This document shows, in pieces, positions 50,394-59,726 of a DNA stretch of 64,000 nucleotides. The stretch spans positions 1 through 64,000 of the forward strand of contig DASZOV010000158.1 in NCBI GenBank assembly GCA_035550595.1, in the 5' to 3' direction. The notes beneath the pieces were generated by a model. That model worked only from the letters and a program-made list of their open reading frames with translations, had not been told where the DNA came from and did not search any database. This DNA comes from CALFMR01 sp035550595. Its GTDB lineage: Bacteria > Acidobacteriota > Vicinamibacteria > Vicinamibacterales > SCN-69-37. A program made the translations under genes and the position numbers. Positions within the stretch are counted from its first letter, which is position 1, and each line of letters begins with the position of its first letter.

Positions 50394-52778
50394 CTACAGC
50401 GCCCGCAATCGGCGAACGATGTCCGATTGCCCGGCCCTTCGCGCCGGTCCCCAGCATGACGCCAGCGCGGCGATGCCAATCACGAGAATGGCGACACCGT
50501 ACACCGGCACGGACGCACCCCACGCGTCCGGAAAGACGTGCTGAAGCACGCGCGTTGCCCAGATGCCTACGGTCGCCCCGCCAATGACGCCCCAGCCGAC
50601 GGGTGCCAGCACGGACTTCAGCATGAGGACGACTACGTGACGCGGCGTGGCGCCGAGAGCCTGACGAGTAGCGAACTCTCTTGCCCGGGACGCGCCAACC
50701 TGCGCAAGCACGCCCTGGAGCCCACCGGCCATCAGACCGACGGCAAAGATCGCAAAGCTGACAAGGATGGCCGCTCCGGCATTCGTCGCCGCCGTCTGGT
50801 GCCAGAAACGGTCGCTCAACGGCGTGGCCTTGACGTACTGGTCGGGCGCCACACGCTGGATGGCCGACGTGAGCGCCCGCGTCGCCGCTCCAACGTCGCC
50901 GCGTTCGCGCGTGACGACGTAGATCATGGTCATTGGCTCGGCAATCGAGCTGGAAAATGACGAGTAGATGGTCGGTTTGGGCGTCGTTCCGACGGCGGTC
51001 TGCTGCATGGCGCGCACGACGCCGACAATCCGGGCTGGCGCGAGGCCCACCCCATAGCTGATGAGCTGCCCGACCGCACGCCGAGGATCGCCGAAATACG
51101 TCGTCGCAAATGGTTCATTGACCACGATCGCGTCGTCCGGGTCGTCGGGCCGCAACAGATCGCCGGCTTCGAGTCGAGCACCCAGGGCGCGAAAGTAGCC
51201 TGGCGTCACCGACTCGAAACCCACGGCCCTGAGCGGGCCACTTCGATGGACGGGAATCAGGAGGCGGCTCCAGCTCGCGAACAGCGGCGGGTCCGTTGCC
51301 AATCCCACGATTCGAACTCCTGGCGCGCCATCCGCCGCCGCGTGAATCGCCGCAAGGTAGGCTCTGTACCCGGCCACGCCATCCCGACGCCACACGTTGG
51401 AAGGGACGCCTACCTCCACGGTCAGCACGCCATGAGGATCGAAGCCGAGATCGGTGGTCAGGAGCTTCGCCGCGGAGCTCGCTGCCACCTCCGTACCCAG
51501 CAGCAACGCCAACGCCATGGCCACCTGAATCGCTATCAGGCCGGCGCGATAGACGCGCGTCCGGGGGGAGACGGTCGGCGCCGTCTCCAGCGCGTACGGT
51601 GTCTGACCGCCATGGACCGCGCGACAGACAACCAGCCGTCCCAACCAGAATGCCCCAGCCACGGCCCCGGCCGCTGCAACCTCTCGCGCGCCTACCGTCA
51701 TTCGGCTCAGATCGAGCGTCGCAAACGCTGGCTCTCTGGCCGTCAGACGAATCACGGGCTCGGCGAGCGCGAGCCCGATCGCAATCGTCGGGGCAGCGAT
51801 AACCGCACCTTCGAGCAAATACTGTCGCGCGAGCTGCCCGCTGGTCGCACCCAGGCGTCGCCGGGTCGCCACGTCCCCCCGCCGCTCGAGCTCGACGGCG
51901 ATCGCCACGCCGAGAGCATTGACCAAGGCCAACAGGCCCAGCCCCAGTGCACCCCACAAAATGATCTTGGAGACCTCGGCCGTCCGGCCGAACAGCACGC
52001 GCGGCAACGGCGTCACGGCAAATGGCGAGCCACACTGCGCTTGAAGTTGCGCCGCCGCTGACGCCGTGTCCATGTGCGGTGGGAGTCTCGCCAGCAAATA
52101 CCACTGGGGCGACACACGCTTGTCGATGTCCGGCGGAAGCACCCCGTCGCGCATCGGCAGGATGAAGTCGGCTACCTCCGGCGTGTCTGCCTGGGGCGGC
52201 TTCCACGCACCAACACGGAACCCGGGAGGAAGGATCCCGACGATCGTGACAGGGGTGATCGAGTCGTCGCTATTCGAGAGATCGACCTGGCGGCCGATGA
52301 TCGCTTCGGAGGCGGCGCCAAATAGCCGCATGGCGGCCTCGTGGGTCACCAGCGCGGCACCCGTGCTGAGATCGGCTGGCCACATGAATAGTCGTCCCTG
52401 TTCGGCCCGCGTGCCGGTGACTTTGAAGAAGTCCTTCGTCACGCGCATGGCAAGGACGCTCCGTACGTCGCCAGACACATGGACAAACGTTCGATTGTCG
52501 AACGTGAACGCAGCGTACACCGGGAAAACGTGTTGACGCGCTTGCCACGAGCCGTACTCGTTGACGTAAACGAATTGACCGCTTGGACTGTCTGCCCTGA
52601 GCGGGCCCACCCTGACGATGCGGCTTTCGTCTTTCATGGGAAGACGAGGCGACAGGACGCGGACGCACAAGGATGTCAGCATGACGACGCCGGCAATCCC
52701 GGTGCCGAGCGTCACGATGATCCATGCGGCCGCCGCGGGACGGTGTCGCCAGAAACCCAGAGCCTGCCGGATCCTCAT
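50394..52778 (-). CDS. ADOP-type permease (MacB-like, without ATPase)
   Basis: A 794-residue protein with two MacB-PCD/FtsX halves: an N-terminal helix (AAAWIIVTLGTGIAGVVMLT), a periplasmic domain, a three-helix FtsX block with ERRGDVATRRRLGATSGQLA, a second periplasmic domain and a final FtsX block with SRAREFATRQALGATPRHVV and the end PARRAGQSDIVRRLRAL. This is the acidobacterial duplicated orphan permease class. There is no ABC ATPase gene nearby. It is 18 bp downstream of a close paralogue (52796-55186), so the two are in one operon. Role is unknown; they may act in envelope stress or export. Confidence 0.9.
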   Translation of the reverse strand: MRIRQALGFWRHRPAAAAWIIVTLGTGIAGVVMLTSLCVRVLSPRLPMKDESRIVRVGPLRADSPSGQFVYVNEYGSWQARQHVFPVYAAFTFDNRTFVHVSGDVRSVLAMRVTKDFFKVTGTRAEQGRLFMWPADLSTGAALVTHEAAMRLFGAASEAIIGRQVDLSNSDDSITPVTIVGILPPGFRVGAWKPPQADTPEVADFILPMRDGVLPPDIDKRVSPQWYLLARLPPHMDTASAAAQLQAQCGSPFAVTPLPRVLFGRTAEVSKIILWGALGLGLLALVNALGVAIAVELERRGDVATRRRLGATSGQLARQYLLEGAVIAAPTIAIGLALAEPVIRLTAREPAFATLDLSRMTVGAREVAAAGAVAGAFWLGRLVVCRAVHGGQTPYALETAPTVSPRTRVYRAGLIAIQVAMALALLLGTEVAASSAAKLLTTDLGFDPHGVLTVEVGVPSNVWRRDGVAGYRAYLAAIHAAADGAPGVRIVGLATDPPLFASWSRLLIPVHRSGPLRAVGFESVTPGYFRALGARLEAGDLLRPDDPDDAIVVNEPFATTYFGDPRRAVGQLISYGVGLAPARIVGVVRAMQQTAVGTTPKPTIYSSFSSSIAEPMTMIYVVTRERGDVGAATRALTSAIQRVAPDQYVKATPLSDRFWHQTAATNAGAAILVSFAIFAVGLMAGGLQGVLAQVGASRAREFATRQALGATPRHVVVLMLKSVLAPVGWGVIGGATVGIWATRVLQHVFPDAWGASVPVYGVAILVIGIAALASCWGPARRAGQSDIVRRLRAL

Positions 52779-52795
52779 GAAATCTCCGCGTAACT

Positions 52796-55186
52796 TCAGA
52801 GCGCGCGGAGTTGGCCCACGATATCGACACGGGCCGCCCTTCTGGCGGGGCGCCAGCTTGCCGCGACCGACACGAGCGCGACGAGGCCGACGGCCGCGAC
52901 CCAGACGGCGACCGACACGGTCGACACGTTCGGCACGATGTGCTCGAGCGCGCGCGTCGCCCAGAACACGGCGACGGCTCCGCCCGCGACGCCGACACTC
53001 ACGGGCACGAGCACGGCTCTGAGCATCAGCACCGTCACCTGACGTGGTGTCGCCCCAAGCGCCTGCCGGGTCGCGAACTCCTTCGCCCGTGAGACGCCGA
53101 GCTGCGCGAGCACGCCGTTCAGTCCCCCGGCCATCAGGACCAGGGCGAACAGCGTGAACCCGGCGACGACAGCCGCCGTCGCATTCGTCGTCGACGTCTG
53201 CTGCCAGAAGCTATCGATCAGCGGTCTCACGTCGACGTACTGGTCGGGGGCCACATGCCCGATGGCCGACATCAGCGCCCGTTCCGCCGCGCCGAGGTTG
53301 CCGCGCTCACGGGTCACGAATTCGACGAGGGACTGCATTCGAGCGTCGGCGTTCGCTACCGACGCATAGACCATGGGCTTGGGCATCGTGCCGACTCCCG
53401 TCTGCTGCATGGCGTGCATGACGCCCACGATCCGGCCCGTTGCGAAACCTGGCCCATAGGCAACGACCTGCCCTACGGCCTGCCGCGGATTGCCAAAATA
53501 GGTCGTCGCAAAGGGCTCGTTGACGACGACGGCGTCTGGCGGATCGTCCGGGCGCAGCAGGTGACCGGCCTCGACCTGTGCGTCAAGGGCGACAAAGTAG
53601 CCCGGCGTCACACACATGTAACCTACCGAGTGCCTCACCGTGTCGCCTGGATGGATCAGTATCATTCGGGGCTGCCAGCGTTCGGAGAGTGGTAGGAAGG
53701 TAGCCACGCCGATGACTCGACGACCGGCGGCGCCTTGGGCCGCGGCCAGAATCGCCGAGCGGTACGCGTCGTAGTGCCCCAGGCTATCCAAGAAGGCGTG
53801 AGGAACACCGACCCGGACTGTCAGCACGCTCCGCGGATCAAACCCGAGGTCCGTCTTCAGCAACTTGGCGGCGGAGGTGGCCGCCACCTCCGCGGCGAGC
53901 AGCAGGGCGAAGGCCGCGCCGACCTGAAATCCGACGAGCGTCGCTCGATAGATGCGCGTCCGTGGGGAGACGGTCCGCGCCGAGTCGCCGACCCCCGGCC
54001 GCTGACCACCGTGGATCCCCCGACAGATCGCGCTTCTCCCCAGCCAGAAGAAGCCGGCGAGGCCCACCGCCACCAGGAGCTCGCGTCCTCCGATCGTCAT
54101 TCGAGAGAGTTCGAGCGCGGCCAGCGCCGGCGCTCGTGCGATCAAGTGCGTCGCGAGGTCGGCGACGACGAGCCCGACGCTGGCGGCGCCCGCGGTGATC
54201 ACGGCGCCCTCGAACAGCCACTGCGCGGCGAGTTGGCGACGGGTGGCCCCGAGCGCTCGCCGGGTCGCGATCTCTCCCCGCCGCTCGATCTCGACGGCCA
54301 CGACCGTGCCGAACGCGTTGACCAGCGACAGGAGCGCCAGCCCCAGCGCGCCCCACAGGATGATCCGGGCGACGTCTTCGTTCCGGCCGAACAAGACCTG
54401 CCGCAGCGGTGTGACGGCAAACCGCGTCCCGCACTGCTCGCGAAGTTGCGTCGCCGCGGTCGCCGGGCTCACGTTGGCCGGAAGTCTCGCCAGCAGCCAT
54501 CTCGCGGGGTTCGCGCGCGTGTCCTCCAACGCTGGCAGCGCGCCATCGGGCATCGGCAGGATGAGGTCGGGGACGCGGATCGTGTCGTATTGCACGGGCT
54601 CGAACGCGCCCACATTGAACGCAGGGGGCAACACCCCAACGACGGTGACCGGCCGGCGCACGTCGTCCCTGCCCGACGACAGATCCATCGTGCGACCGAC
54701 GGCTTTGGACGCGTCCCCGAAGAGCCGTCTAGCGGCCTCGTCGGTCACCACGGCGACACCCGCCCCGAGGTCCGCCGGAAAGGCGAACAACCGGCCGTGC
54801 TCGGGTCGCGTGCCGGTGACGCGAAAGAGGTCCTTCGAGGCGCGCATGACGATCACGCTTCGCACCTCGCCCGACACGCGTACAAAGTCGTCGTAGTCGA
54901 ACACGATCGTCGAGTACGTAGGGAACACGTGTTGACAGGCTCGCCATGGGGCGTACTCGTCGAGGCCCGGAACGACAGCGAACAGCGGTCCCCAGTCAGT
55001 GCCCTGGGGCTCGACCCGCATGATGCGATCGGCGTCCCGCATCGGCAGACGCGGCGACAGCACGCGAGTGCACAGAGAGGTCAGGATGATGGCACCCGCC
55101 GTGCCGGTGGCGAGCGTGCCCAGGATCCAGCCCGCTGCGACGGGCCGGTGCCGCCAGAAGCGGAACGCGTTCCGTAGGCTCAGCAA
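52796..55186 (-). CDS. ADOP-type permease, tandem paralogue
   Basis: A 796-residue paralogue of the next gene, with shared blocks such as FWRHRPVAAGWILGTLATGT, LSPRLPMRDADRIMRVEP, ERRGEIATRRALGATRRQLA and AKEFATRQALGATPRQVTVL. The TTG at 55186 is chosen because AAGGAGG lies six bases upstream and the protein then aligns end to end with its 794-residue sister; the longer frame reaches 55396 but lies in unrelated sequence. The start codon TTG suggests low translation. It is the first gene of the pair. Confidence 0.85.
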   Translation of the reverse strand: MLSLRNAFRFWRHRPVAAGWILGTLATGTAGAIILTSLCTRVLSPRLPMRDADRIMRVEPQGTDWGPLFAVVPGLDEYAPWRACQHVFPTYSTIVFDYDDFVRVSGEVRSVIVMRASKDLFRVTGTRPEHGRLFAFPADLGAGVAVVTDEAARRLFGDASKAVGRTMDLSSGRDDVRRPVTVVGVLPPAFNVGAFEPVQYDTIRVPDLILPMPDGALPALEDTRANPARWLLARLPANVSPATAATQLREQCGTRFAVTPLRQVLFGRNEDVARIILWGALGLALLSLVNAFGTVVAVEIERRGEIATRRALGATRRQLAAQWLFEGAVITAGAASVGLVVADLATHLIARAPALAALELSRMTIGGRELLVAVGLAGFFWLGRSAICRGIHGGQRPGVGDSARTVSPRTRIYRATLVGFQVGAAFALLLAAEVAATSAAKLLKTDLGFDPRSVLTVRVGVPHAFLDSLGHYDAYRSAILAAAQGAAGRRVIGVATFLPLSERWQPRMILIHPGDTVRHSVGYMCVTPGYFVALDAQVEAGHLLRPDDPPDAVVVNEPFATTYFGNPRQAVGQVVAYGPGFATGRIVGVMHAMQQTGVGTMPKPMVYASVANADARMQSLVEFVTRERGNLGAAERALMSAIGHVAPDQYVDVRPLIDSFWQQTSTTNATAAVVAGFTLFALVLMAGGLNGVLAQLGVSRAKEFATRQALGATPRQVTVLMLRAVLVPVSVGVAGGAVAVFWATRALEHIVPNVSTVSVAVWVAAVGLVALVSVAASWRPARRAARVDIVGQLRAL

Positions 55187-55391
55187 TCCCGTCCTCCTTA
55201 TTATTTGACCTCGCTTCGCGAGATCAACGTCAACCGGAGACGGACGCGCCGAAGTGCGCTGTGCGGTTGACGAGCGCCGAACTGGCTCTGTTTCGGGAAT
55301 GATCGCGCGCGGTGTCGTCGAACGCAACGGTAAACTGCCGATGTTTCGTGCAAGAACCGCGATGCATCCGGCGCTCACACGCATCTCCGAT
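55187..55391. other. Intergenic stretch upstream of the permease pair
   Basis: About 200 bases with no credible gene. It should hold the permease operon's promoter; no clear -35/-10 pair was recognised. The first repeat unit starts at 55392. Confidence 0.5.
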
Positions 55392-55633
55392 CGCACGCTG
55401 ACCCATTTGCGATCTGGCTCCTACCCATCGCCGATCTCGCCCTGACCCATTCGCGGTCTCGCTCCGACCCATCGCCGATCTCACGCTGACCCCTTTGCGG
55501 TCTCGCTCAGACCCATTGCCGATCTCGCCCTGACCGCTTTGCGGTCTCACTCCTACCCATCGCCGATCACGGGTTGACCCATTTGCGGTCTCACCCTGAC
55601 CTATTTGCGATCGCACTCACACCCATTTGCGAT
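55392..55633. repeat. 22-bp tandem repeat array, eleven full units
   Basis: Eleven consecutive 22-bp units can be laid out without gaps from 55392, and a partial twelfth starts at 55634. Each has a variable first half (CTCGCTC, CTCACC or similar), then a core ACCCATTTGCGAT or ACCCATCGCCGAT. Units 1-9 alternate between the TTTGCGG/A and CGCCGAT-like versions, giving a 44-bp higher-order period. The frame is open on the minus strand, but the 22-residue periodicity is only a consequence of 3 x 22 bp. No function is known. Confidence 0.85.
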
Positions 55634-55750
55634 CGCGCTCTCACCCAACATGTGACGGGCACTCGAAATTGTGGGTCACTGTAAGTTGTTGTGCGCGTGA
55701 GACATCACAGGTAATCCAGAATGGCGACCGAATTTGTCCGTTGGGGCCAT

Positions 55751-55960
55751 CGATCTTCTGGCGAGCGGGTCACGCGTGTCTGCGAGCGAGTCCGATCGTC
55801 AGAAAAGCGTGACGCGGCCGGCCGCGGGCGGGATCGATCGTCCGGAAACCGGGACGCGCTCGCTCGCGAGCGTGTTCGGCGTTCCCGCGAGCAACATTCG
55901 CCCGCCCGTGAGCGCGACCGATCGCCCGGCGAGCCGGGCACGTCGTCCGGCGAGCGGCCT
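55751..55960. repeat. 42-bp degenerate tandem repeat, five units
   Basis: Five 42-bp units start at 55751, 55793, 55835, 55877 and 55919; four begin CGATC and the consensus runs CGATCGTCCGGCGAGCGGGA. One plus frame shows a 14-residue period (RSSGERVTRVCERV, RSSEKRDAAGRGRD and so on), but no start signal or family match supports a gene. Confidence 0.7.
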
Positions 55961-56074
55961 CGGCCGGCTGAAAGGTGAGACGCGTAGTTCGTGCGAGCGG
56001 GGTGCCCGGCGGCGCGCCTACCGACCTCATCTTCAACGACCGGCGGGCGCCGAGCGTAACGCAGGGCGGATTAG

Positions 56075-56287
56075 GTGCTGCGCTGGCTGAGCGCCGGCGG
56101 CGCACGCGCTCGCCGCCAGCACGCTAGCGGGCCCGGACGGCAGGCGCGACCGACGTACGCCTTCCTGTACGCGGTGCGCGATCGACTTCTCGAGATCCGC
56201 GTCACCGGAGGAGAGCCGTCCGACAATGTTCTGGCTTTCGTCGATGCACTGTTGCCGAAGATGATCCAGCCGGCGGCCACCCGCTGA
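56075..56287 (+). CDS. Short ORF or gene fragment, unrecognised
   Basis: A 70-residue frame; the part from RPTYAFLYAVRDRLLEIRVT to VLAFVDALLPKMIQP has the residue mix of a real protein C-terminus (a strand followed by an amphipathic helix). The first 25 residues look like noise from GC-rich sequence. There is no ribosome-binding site. It may be the end of a decayed gene. I do not recognise a family. Confidence 0.25.
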   Translation: MLRWLSAGGARARRQHASGPGRQARPTYAFLYAVRDRLLEIRVTGGEPSDNVLAFVDALLPKMIQPAATR

Positions 56288-56510
56288 TCAATCGGTGAAT
56301 TCGCGGCTGGAGGGATGGGATGCATCGAGCCAATCCCCGCGGCGGTCACGGCATCAGTCGCATCTGGCGACATCGTGGTGGTACTAACGGTTCTTGCTGT
56401 GGTCCGGAGCTCACACAGACAGCGCGCACCAAGGATTGACGACGGGCCACGGACGTGCCCTGGTTCCGTGGGCCGCTGACTGCCCGGACGGAGCAGCGTC
56501 AGCGCACAAC

Positions 56511-56564
56511 GAAGGCGCCGGGGGACATTTCCAACGAGTGAACCCCGGGGACACTTCTAGCGAG
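56511..56564. repeat. IS-end-like direct repeats
   Basis: GGGGACATTTCCAACGAG (56521-56538) and GGGGACACTTCTAGCGAG (56547-56564) match at 15 of 18 positions with a 26-bp period. Such repeated GGGGACATTTC motifs are typical of the ends of IS21/IS481-like elements. A related copy lies at 58318-58353 in the same orientation. No transposase gene is present. Confidence 0.55.
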
Positions 56565-56692
56565 CTTCGTGACTGCGTGCGTTTGACTTCTGTTGTGTCT
56601 GCGTGCTATGGTTCGCCCGCCCCCGTCGGAAGTGTGTAACTACTGACCGAACTGCCAGTGAGCGGTCGGCATTCTGCATTGAGAGAGTGACG

Positions 56693-57607
56693 ATGACTTT
56701 CCAGAAGAAGCTTGGCATCGCGGCCACTTTGCTGGCTTTAGTTTTGCCGTCGCGTATCGCCGCTCAGAACGCGTCGTACGGAATGGTCACGCACTATCTC
56801 GACAACAATCTTGGCAGTGCCATGACAAATTTGGGTGCTGGGTTTGTGCGCCTCGATTTCGACTGGTGGGCCATCGAGACTAGTCAGGGACAGTATGATT
56901 TCAGTGCGAAGTGGAATGACGTCCTCCAAGCGCAGTCTCGTGGCCTTCAGGTATTTGCGACACTCGCCTATACGCCAACTTGGGCCGGTGGCGGCGTTGA
57001 TCACCACGATCCGCCGACAAACATTAACGATTGGATTGATTTCGTAACGACGACCGCCCAGGAATTTAACGGATACATAATATACTGGGGTATTTGGAAC
57101 GAGCCTGATTCCACTCAGTTTCTTACGAATCCGTCGTATTACCCGACGTTGGTGTCGACGGCCCGCACAGCGCTGAAGGCCGTGAATAGCAGCAATGTAG
57201 TTCTCGGTCCCGAGGTGTCGAGTGGCGGCGTGGTGAATGGTTATTACTCATGGTTCATGAATAACTACGCGTCATTGGTAGATATCGTGACGGTTCACTA
57301 CTATAACGACGGGACCAATGCGACGAAGTGGGTCGACAACTTCATGGACACCAGAGTGCTTCCGTACAGAAACGGCCGTGAAGTATGGATGACGGAGACC
57401 GGCCGCAACTACTGCGACCCGTCTGGGCAGCAAAATCACTATCTGGGCGTCCTTCAGAACTTTCAGCCGAGACGCTCGTGGTGGACAAAGCTATTCTTTT
57501 TCGATCTTTACGAGTTCCCGTCGTGCAGCGACGCGATCTTGTATCCAAGTTACTACGAGCGGCCTGCCTTCTACACATATCAGTCCTGGATATCAAGTCA
57601 TCCGTAA
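56693..57607 (+). CDS. Secreted clan GH-A glycoside hydrolase (GH39/PslG-like)
   Basis: A 304-residue exported protein (signal AATLLALVLPSRIAAQ). The (beta/alpha)8 barrel shows RLDFDWWAIETSQGQYDFSA, TPTWAGGGVDHHDPP, the acid/base Glu in YWGIWNEPDS and the nucleophile Glu in REVWMTETGRNYC, so both catalytic residues are present. The closest remembered families are GH39 or PslG-like exopolysaccharide hydrolases. Base use is clearly AT-richer than its neighbours (for example 24 G/C in the 60 bases 57061-57120), indicating recent transfer. A related gene lies 1 kb away on the other strand. Confidence 0.82.
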   Translation: MTFQKKLGIAATLLALVLPSRIAAQNASYGMVTHYLDNNLGSAMTNLGAGFVRLDFDWWAIETSQGQYDFSAKWNDVLQAQSRGLQVFATLAYTPTWAGGGVDHHDPPTNINDWIDFVTTTAQEFNGYIIYWGIWNEPDSTQFLTNPSYYPTLVSTARTALKAVNSSNVVLGPEVSSGGVVNGYYSWFMNNYASLVDIVTVHYYNDGTNATKWVDNFMDTRVLPYRNGREVWMTETGRNYCDPSGQQNHYLGVLQNFQPRRSWWTKLFFFDLYEFPSCSDAILYPSYYERPAFYTYQSWISSHP

Positions 57608-58666
57608 CGGCGTTGTCGACGACCTTTTCGAACGCTGCGGCGTTGGTGCTCGCGTTGGCGCCTGGGCTAGGGGTGATCCAGCGTTGCCCTTTTCTGTAGC
57701 GTTCGTATCTGTGGCCGTCGATTTTCATCCGCCGTCTCTCGCTTAGTCGATCGCTTGCAGCGATGAGATGAAGTTCGCGAATGCTGTGACTACTGCAGGG
57801 TGTGGGGCTGCGGGCGATTGATGCGCTGATCTGCGTGGCCGGTCTCCTCGTCGCCGCATTGCTGCTGACAGCGGCCGCTATTTCAGGCTCGGCGCCCTGA
57901 CGACTGCCGGCCACTCTCCTGAAAACTCTCTTCTTGCCCTTGCCGTCCTCTTCGCAATTTGCTTCCTTCCCCGGCATGGGCGTCCATGCGGACGGGGGGC
58001 ATCCAGTGAACGACAACGTCAGCGACAGCGGGTGCGCCACTGTGCAGATCTTCGAAGCGGTCGATGGCCATGCGGAGATTTGTTACCGCGATCAGGGGCG
58101 CGCGGCCATGAGGCCGCAACTGCCGCCGTGCGCGAGTGTCGGACCATCACGCGGCGCGTCTATCGCAGCCGGCAGGGATGGCGCCGGTCATCGCCCAGCC
58201 GCCACCCAAAGCGCCCTGCGGCCCGTTGCGGATCACTCCCGGCGTAAGAAGACGCATGTGGTCGCGAGGGCCCCCGCTTGGCACGAAAGGCGCCGCGCGA
58301 ACGCCGGCTCGCAAAGGGAGGCGCCGGTCGACATTTCTAACAACTGAAACCCACGCCAACTGGGCGGGCATGAGCTTTTCAGGGCCGGGCCGGGGAAATG
58401 CTGCGCACAACTTGGACGTGCTGCGCCGCACCAAAACATGAAGGGCACGCAGACAATGCGTACCAACGCGGCACACACATGCGGCGCGCACCGGGCCAGC
58501 CGGAGCCGCACCGGGCGACGCCCAACCCGCTGCTGATGGCTGGCGAGCGTGCCGGTAAACGCTTCGCCTGCCGAGTGTCTCGGGGACAGTCCTTACGGGG
58601 AGCAATTCGGACCAGTCGTGCGGCCCTGACGCATTTCAGACAGTAAGACGCAAAGCTACGGCGCCA
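57608..58666. other. Gene-poor stretch with decayed mobile-element sequence
   Basis: About 1 kb between the two convergent glycosidase genes. The open frames here lack start signals, have frame-overlap shadows and no recognisable domain. The one structured piece is an IS-end-like copy at 58318-58353 (GACATTTCTAACAACTG), similar to that at 56521 including the preceding GGCGCCGG. Base composition shifts from AT-rich near the genes to GC-rich in 58030-58330. I see no intact gene. Confidence 0.5.
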
Positions 58667-59611
58667 TCATGGTATGTGAGTCTGATAGACATCGAACGCT
58701 GGTTTGTTTGACCCATCGGACCGCACCAGAGAAGCGCATAGTGTATTCTGTGCGACGACGTAGATAAACAGTTTCGCCCAGTGTGGATTCGACCGATTGT
58801 CGAACGTCGACGCGATTGAATCGATGGTATTCGCCTGGGCACTTTCGCTGCAGCCATCGATGTAGCCAGTTTCTGTTAACCATGTTTCGCGATTGCCGGC
58901 TTTTGAAATCGCCGTATCCATCCACCCGATAAGTCCTGGATAAAAATTGTACCAATGCGTCGTGATAACGTCCTGTGGCTGCAAGCTATTAGACATCATG
59001 GTTAGCGCCCAGTCGAACCTGTCATCGAGCGTGCCCATCTCGGGACCACCCAGTCGGGCTCCGGGAGCATAAACGGCCCTGATGGCGGCGGCGGGTTCCC
59101 ACAGCAGCACGCCCCAACAATGCCCCTTGTTGACGTACACGCTGGGACAGCCATTGAGAAAATCTCCCTCCGGCTCATTCCAGATCCCGAATGTGATGCT
59201 GTTTCCGTATCGTGTATAGTTATGAGTGATGGCCTGATGCACGAAATCCATCCACGCCTGGTAATTGGGCACATGATGGTGGTCGTTGCCACCGCCGGCC
59301 CATACTGGCGCGTCTGCTAGCGACCAGTAAATCTTGATGCCATTGTTGACGAAGCAATCGAAAATCGAGTCCTGGTACGACCAATCGATCGTGCCTGGAC
59401 CATTTGGCTGGAGTTGCCACCAAGGCATCCCAGCGCGGACAATGCCCACACCGAGTTCGACGTTCTTGGTGCAGTCGCCCATGGCCGCGCCTGTCACGGC
59501 GCCGTATGCGTCTTGCTGGGCAAAAGCCAACGACGGCGCGATCATTAAAGCAATGAGAACGCCGGCGAAGCCGACGATGAGGCGGGCAAACACGGAGTAG
59601 TTGCATTTCAT
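58667..59611 (-). CDS. Secreted clan GH-A glycoside hydrolase, relative of the 56693 gene
   Basis: A 314-residue exported protein (signal FAGVLIALMIAPSLAFAQ). It shares the plan of the 56693 gene: APVWAGGGNDHHHVPNYQAW, acid/base Glu in FGIWNEPEGDF, a WYNFYPG strand and nucleophile Glu in ETWLTETGYIDGC, each at a comparable place. The ATG at 59611 follows a GGGGGG stretch; the longer frame to 59749 has no signal peptide. The two genes are convergent and about 1 kb apart. They probably act on the same kind of polysaccharide. Confidence 0.82.
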   Translation of the reverse strand: MKCNYSVFARLIVGFAGVLIALMIAPSLAFAQQDAYGAVTGAAMGDCTKNVELGVGIVRAGMPWWQLQPNGPGTIDWSYQDSIFDCFVNNGIKIYWSLADAPVWAGGGNDHHHVPNYQAWMDFVHQAITHNYTRYGNSITFGIWNEPEGDFLNGCPSVYVNKGHCWGVLLWEPAAAIRAVYAPGARLGGPEMGTLDDRFDWALTMMSNSLQPQDVITTHWYNFYPGLIGWMDTAISKAGNRETWLTETGYIDGCSESAQANTIDSIASTFDNRSNPHWAKLFIYVVAQNTLCASLVRSDGSNKPAFDVYQTHIP

Positions 59612-59726
59612 GGAGCCCCCCTGAAGTTGCGTTACGACATGCGGCCCAGCCACTACGCACCTCTTGCCGGCCCGAACGATCGGAAAGATCGTCGCGTCAT
59701 GGTCAGGAATCTCTGCGGGCCCTACG

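Noticed and set aside
55230..55616. Minus-strand ORF of 128 codons with 22-residue repeats
   Set aside because: The repeat in protein arises from the 22-bp DNA repeat (3 x 22 = 66 bases). No start signal, RBS or family match.
55380..55640. CRISPR array
   Set aside because: Units are 22 bp end to end without unique spacers and there are no cas genes.
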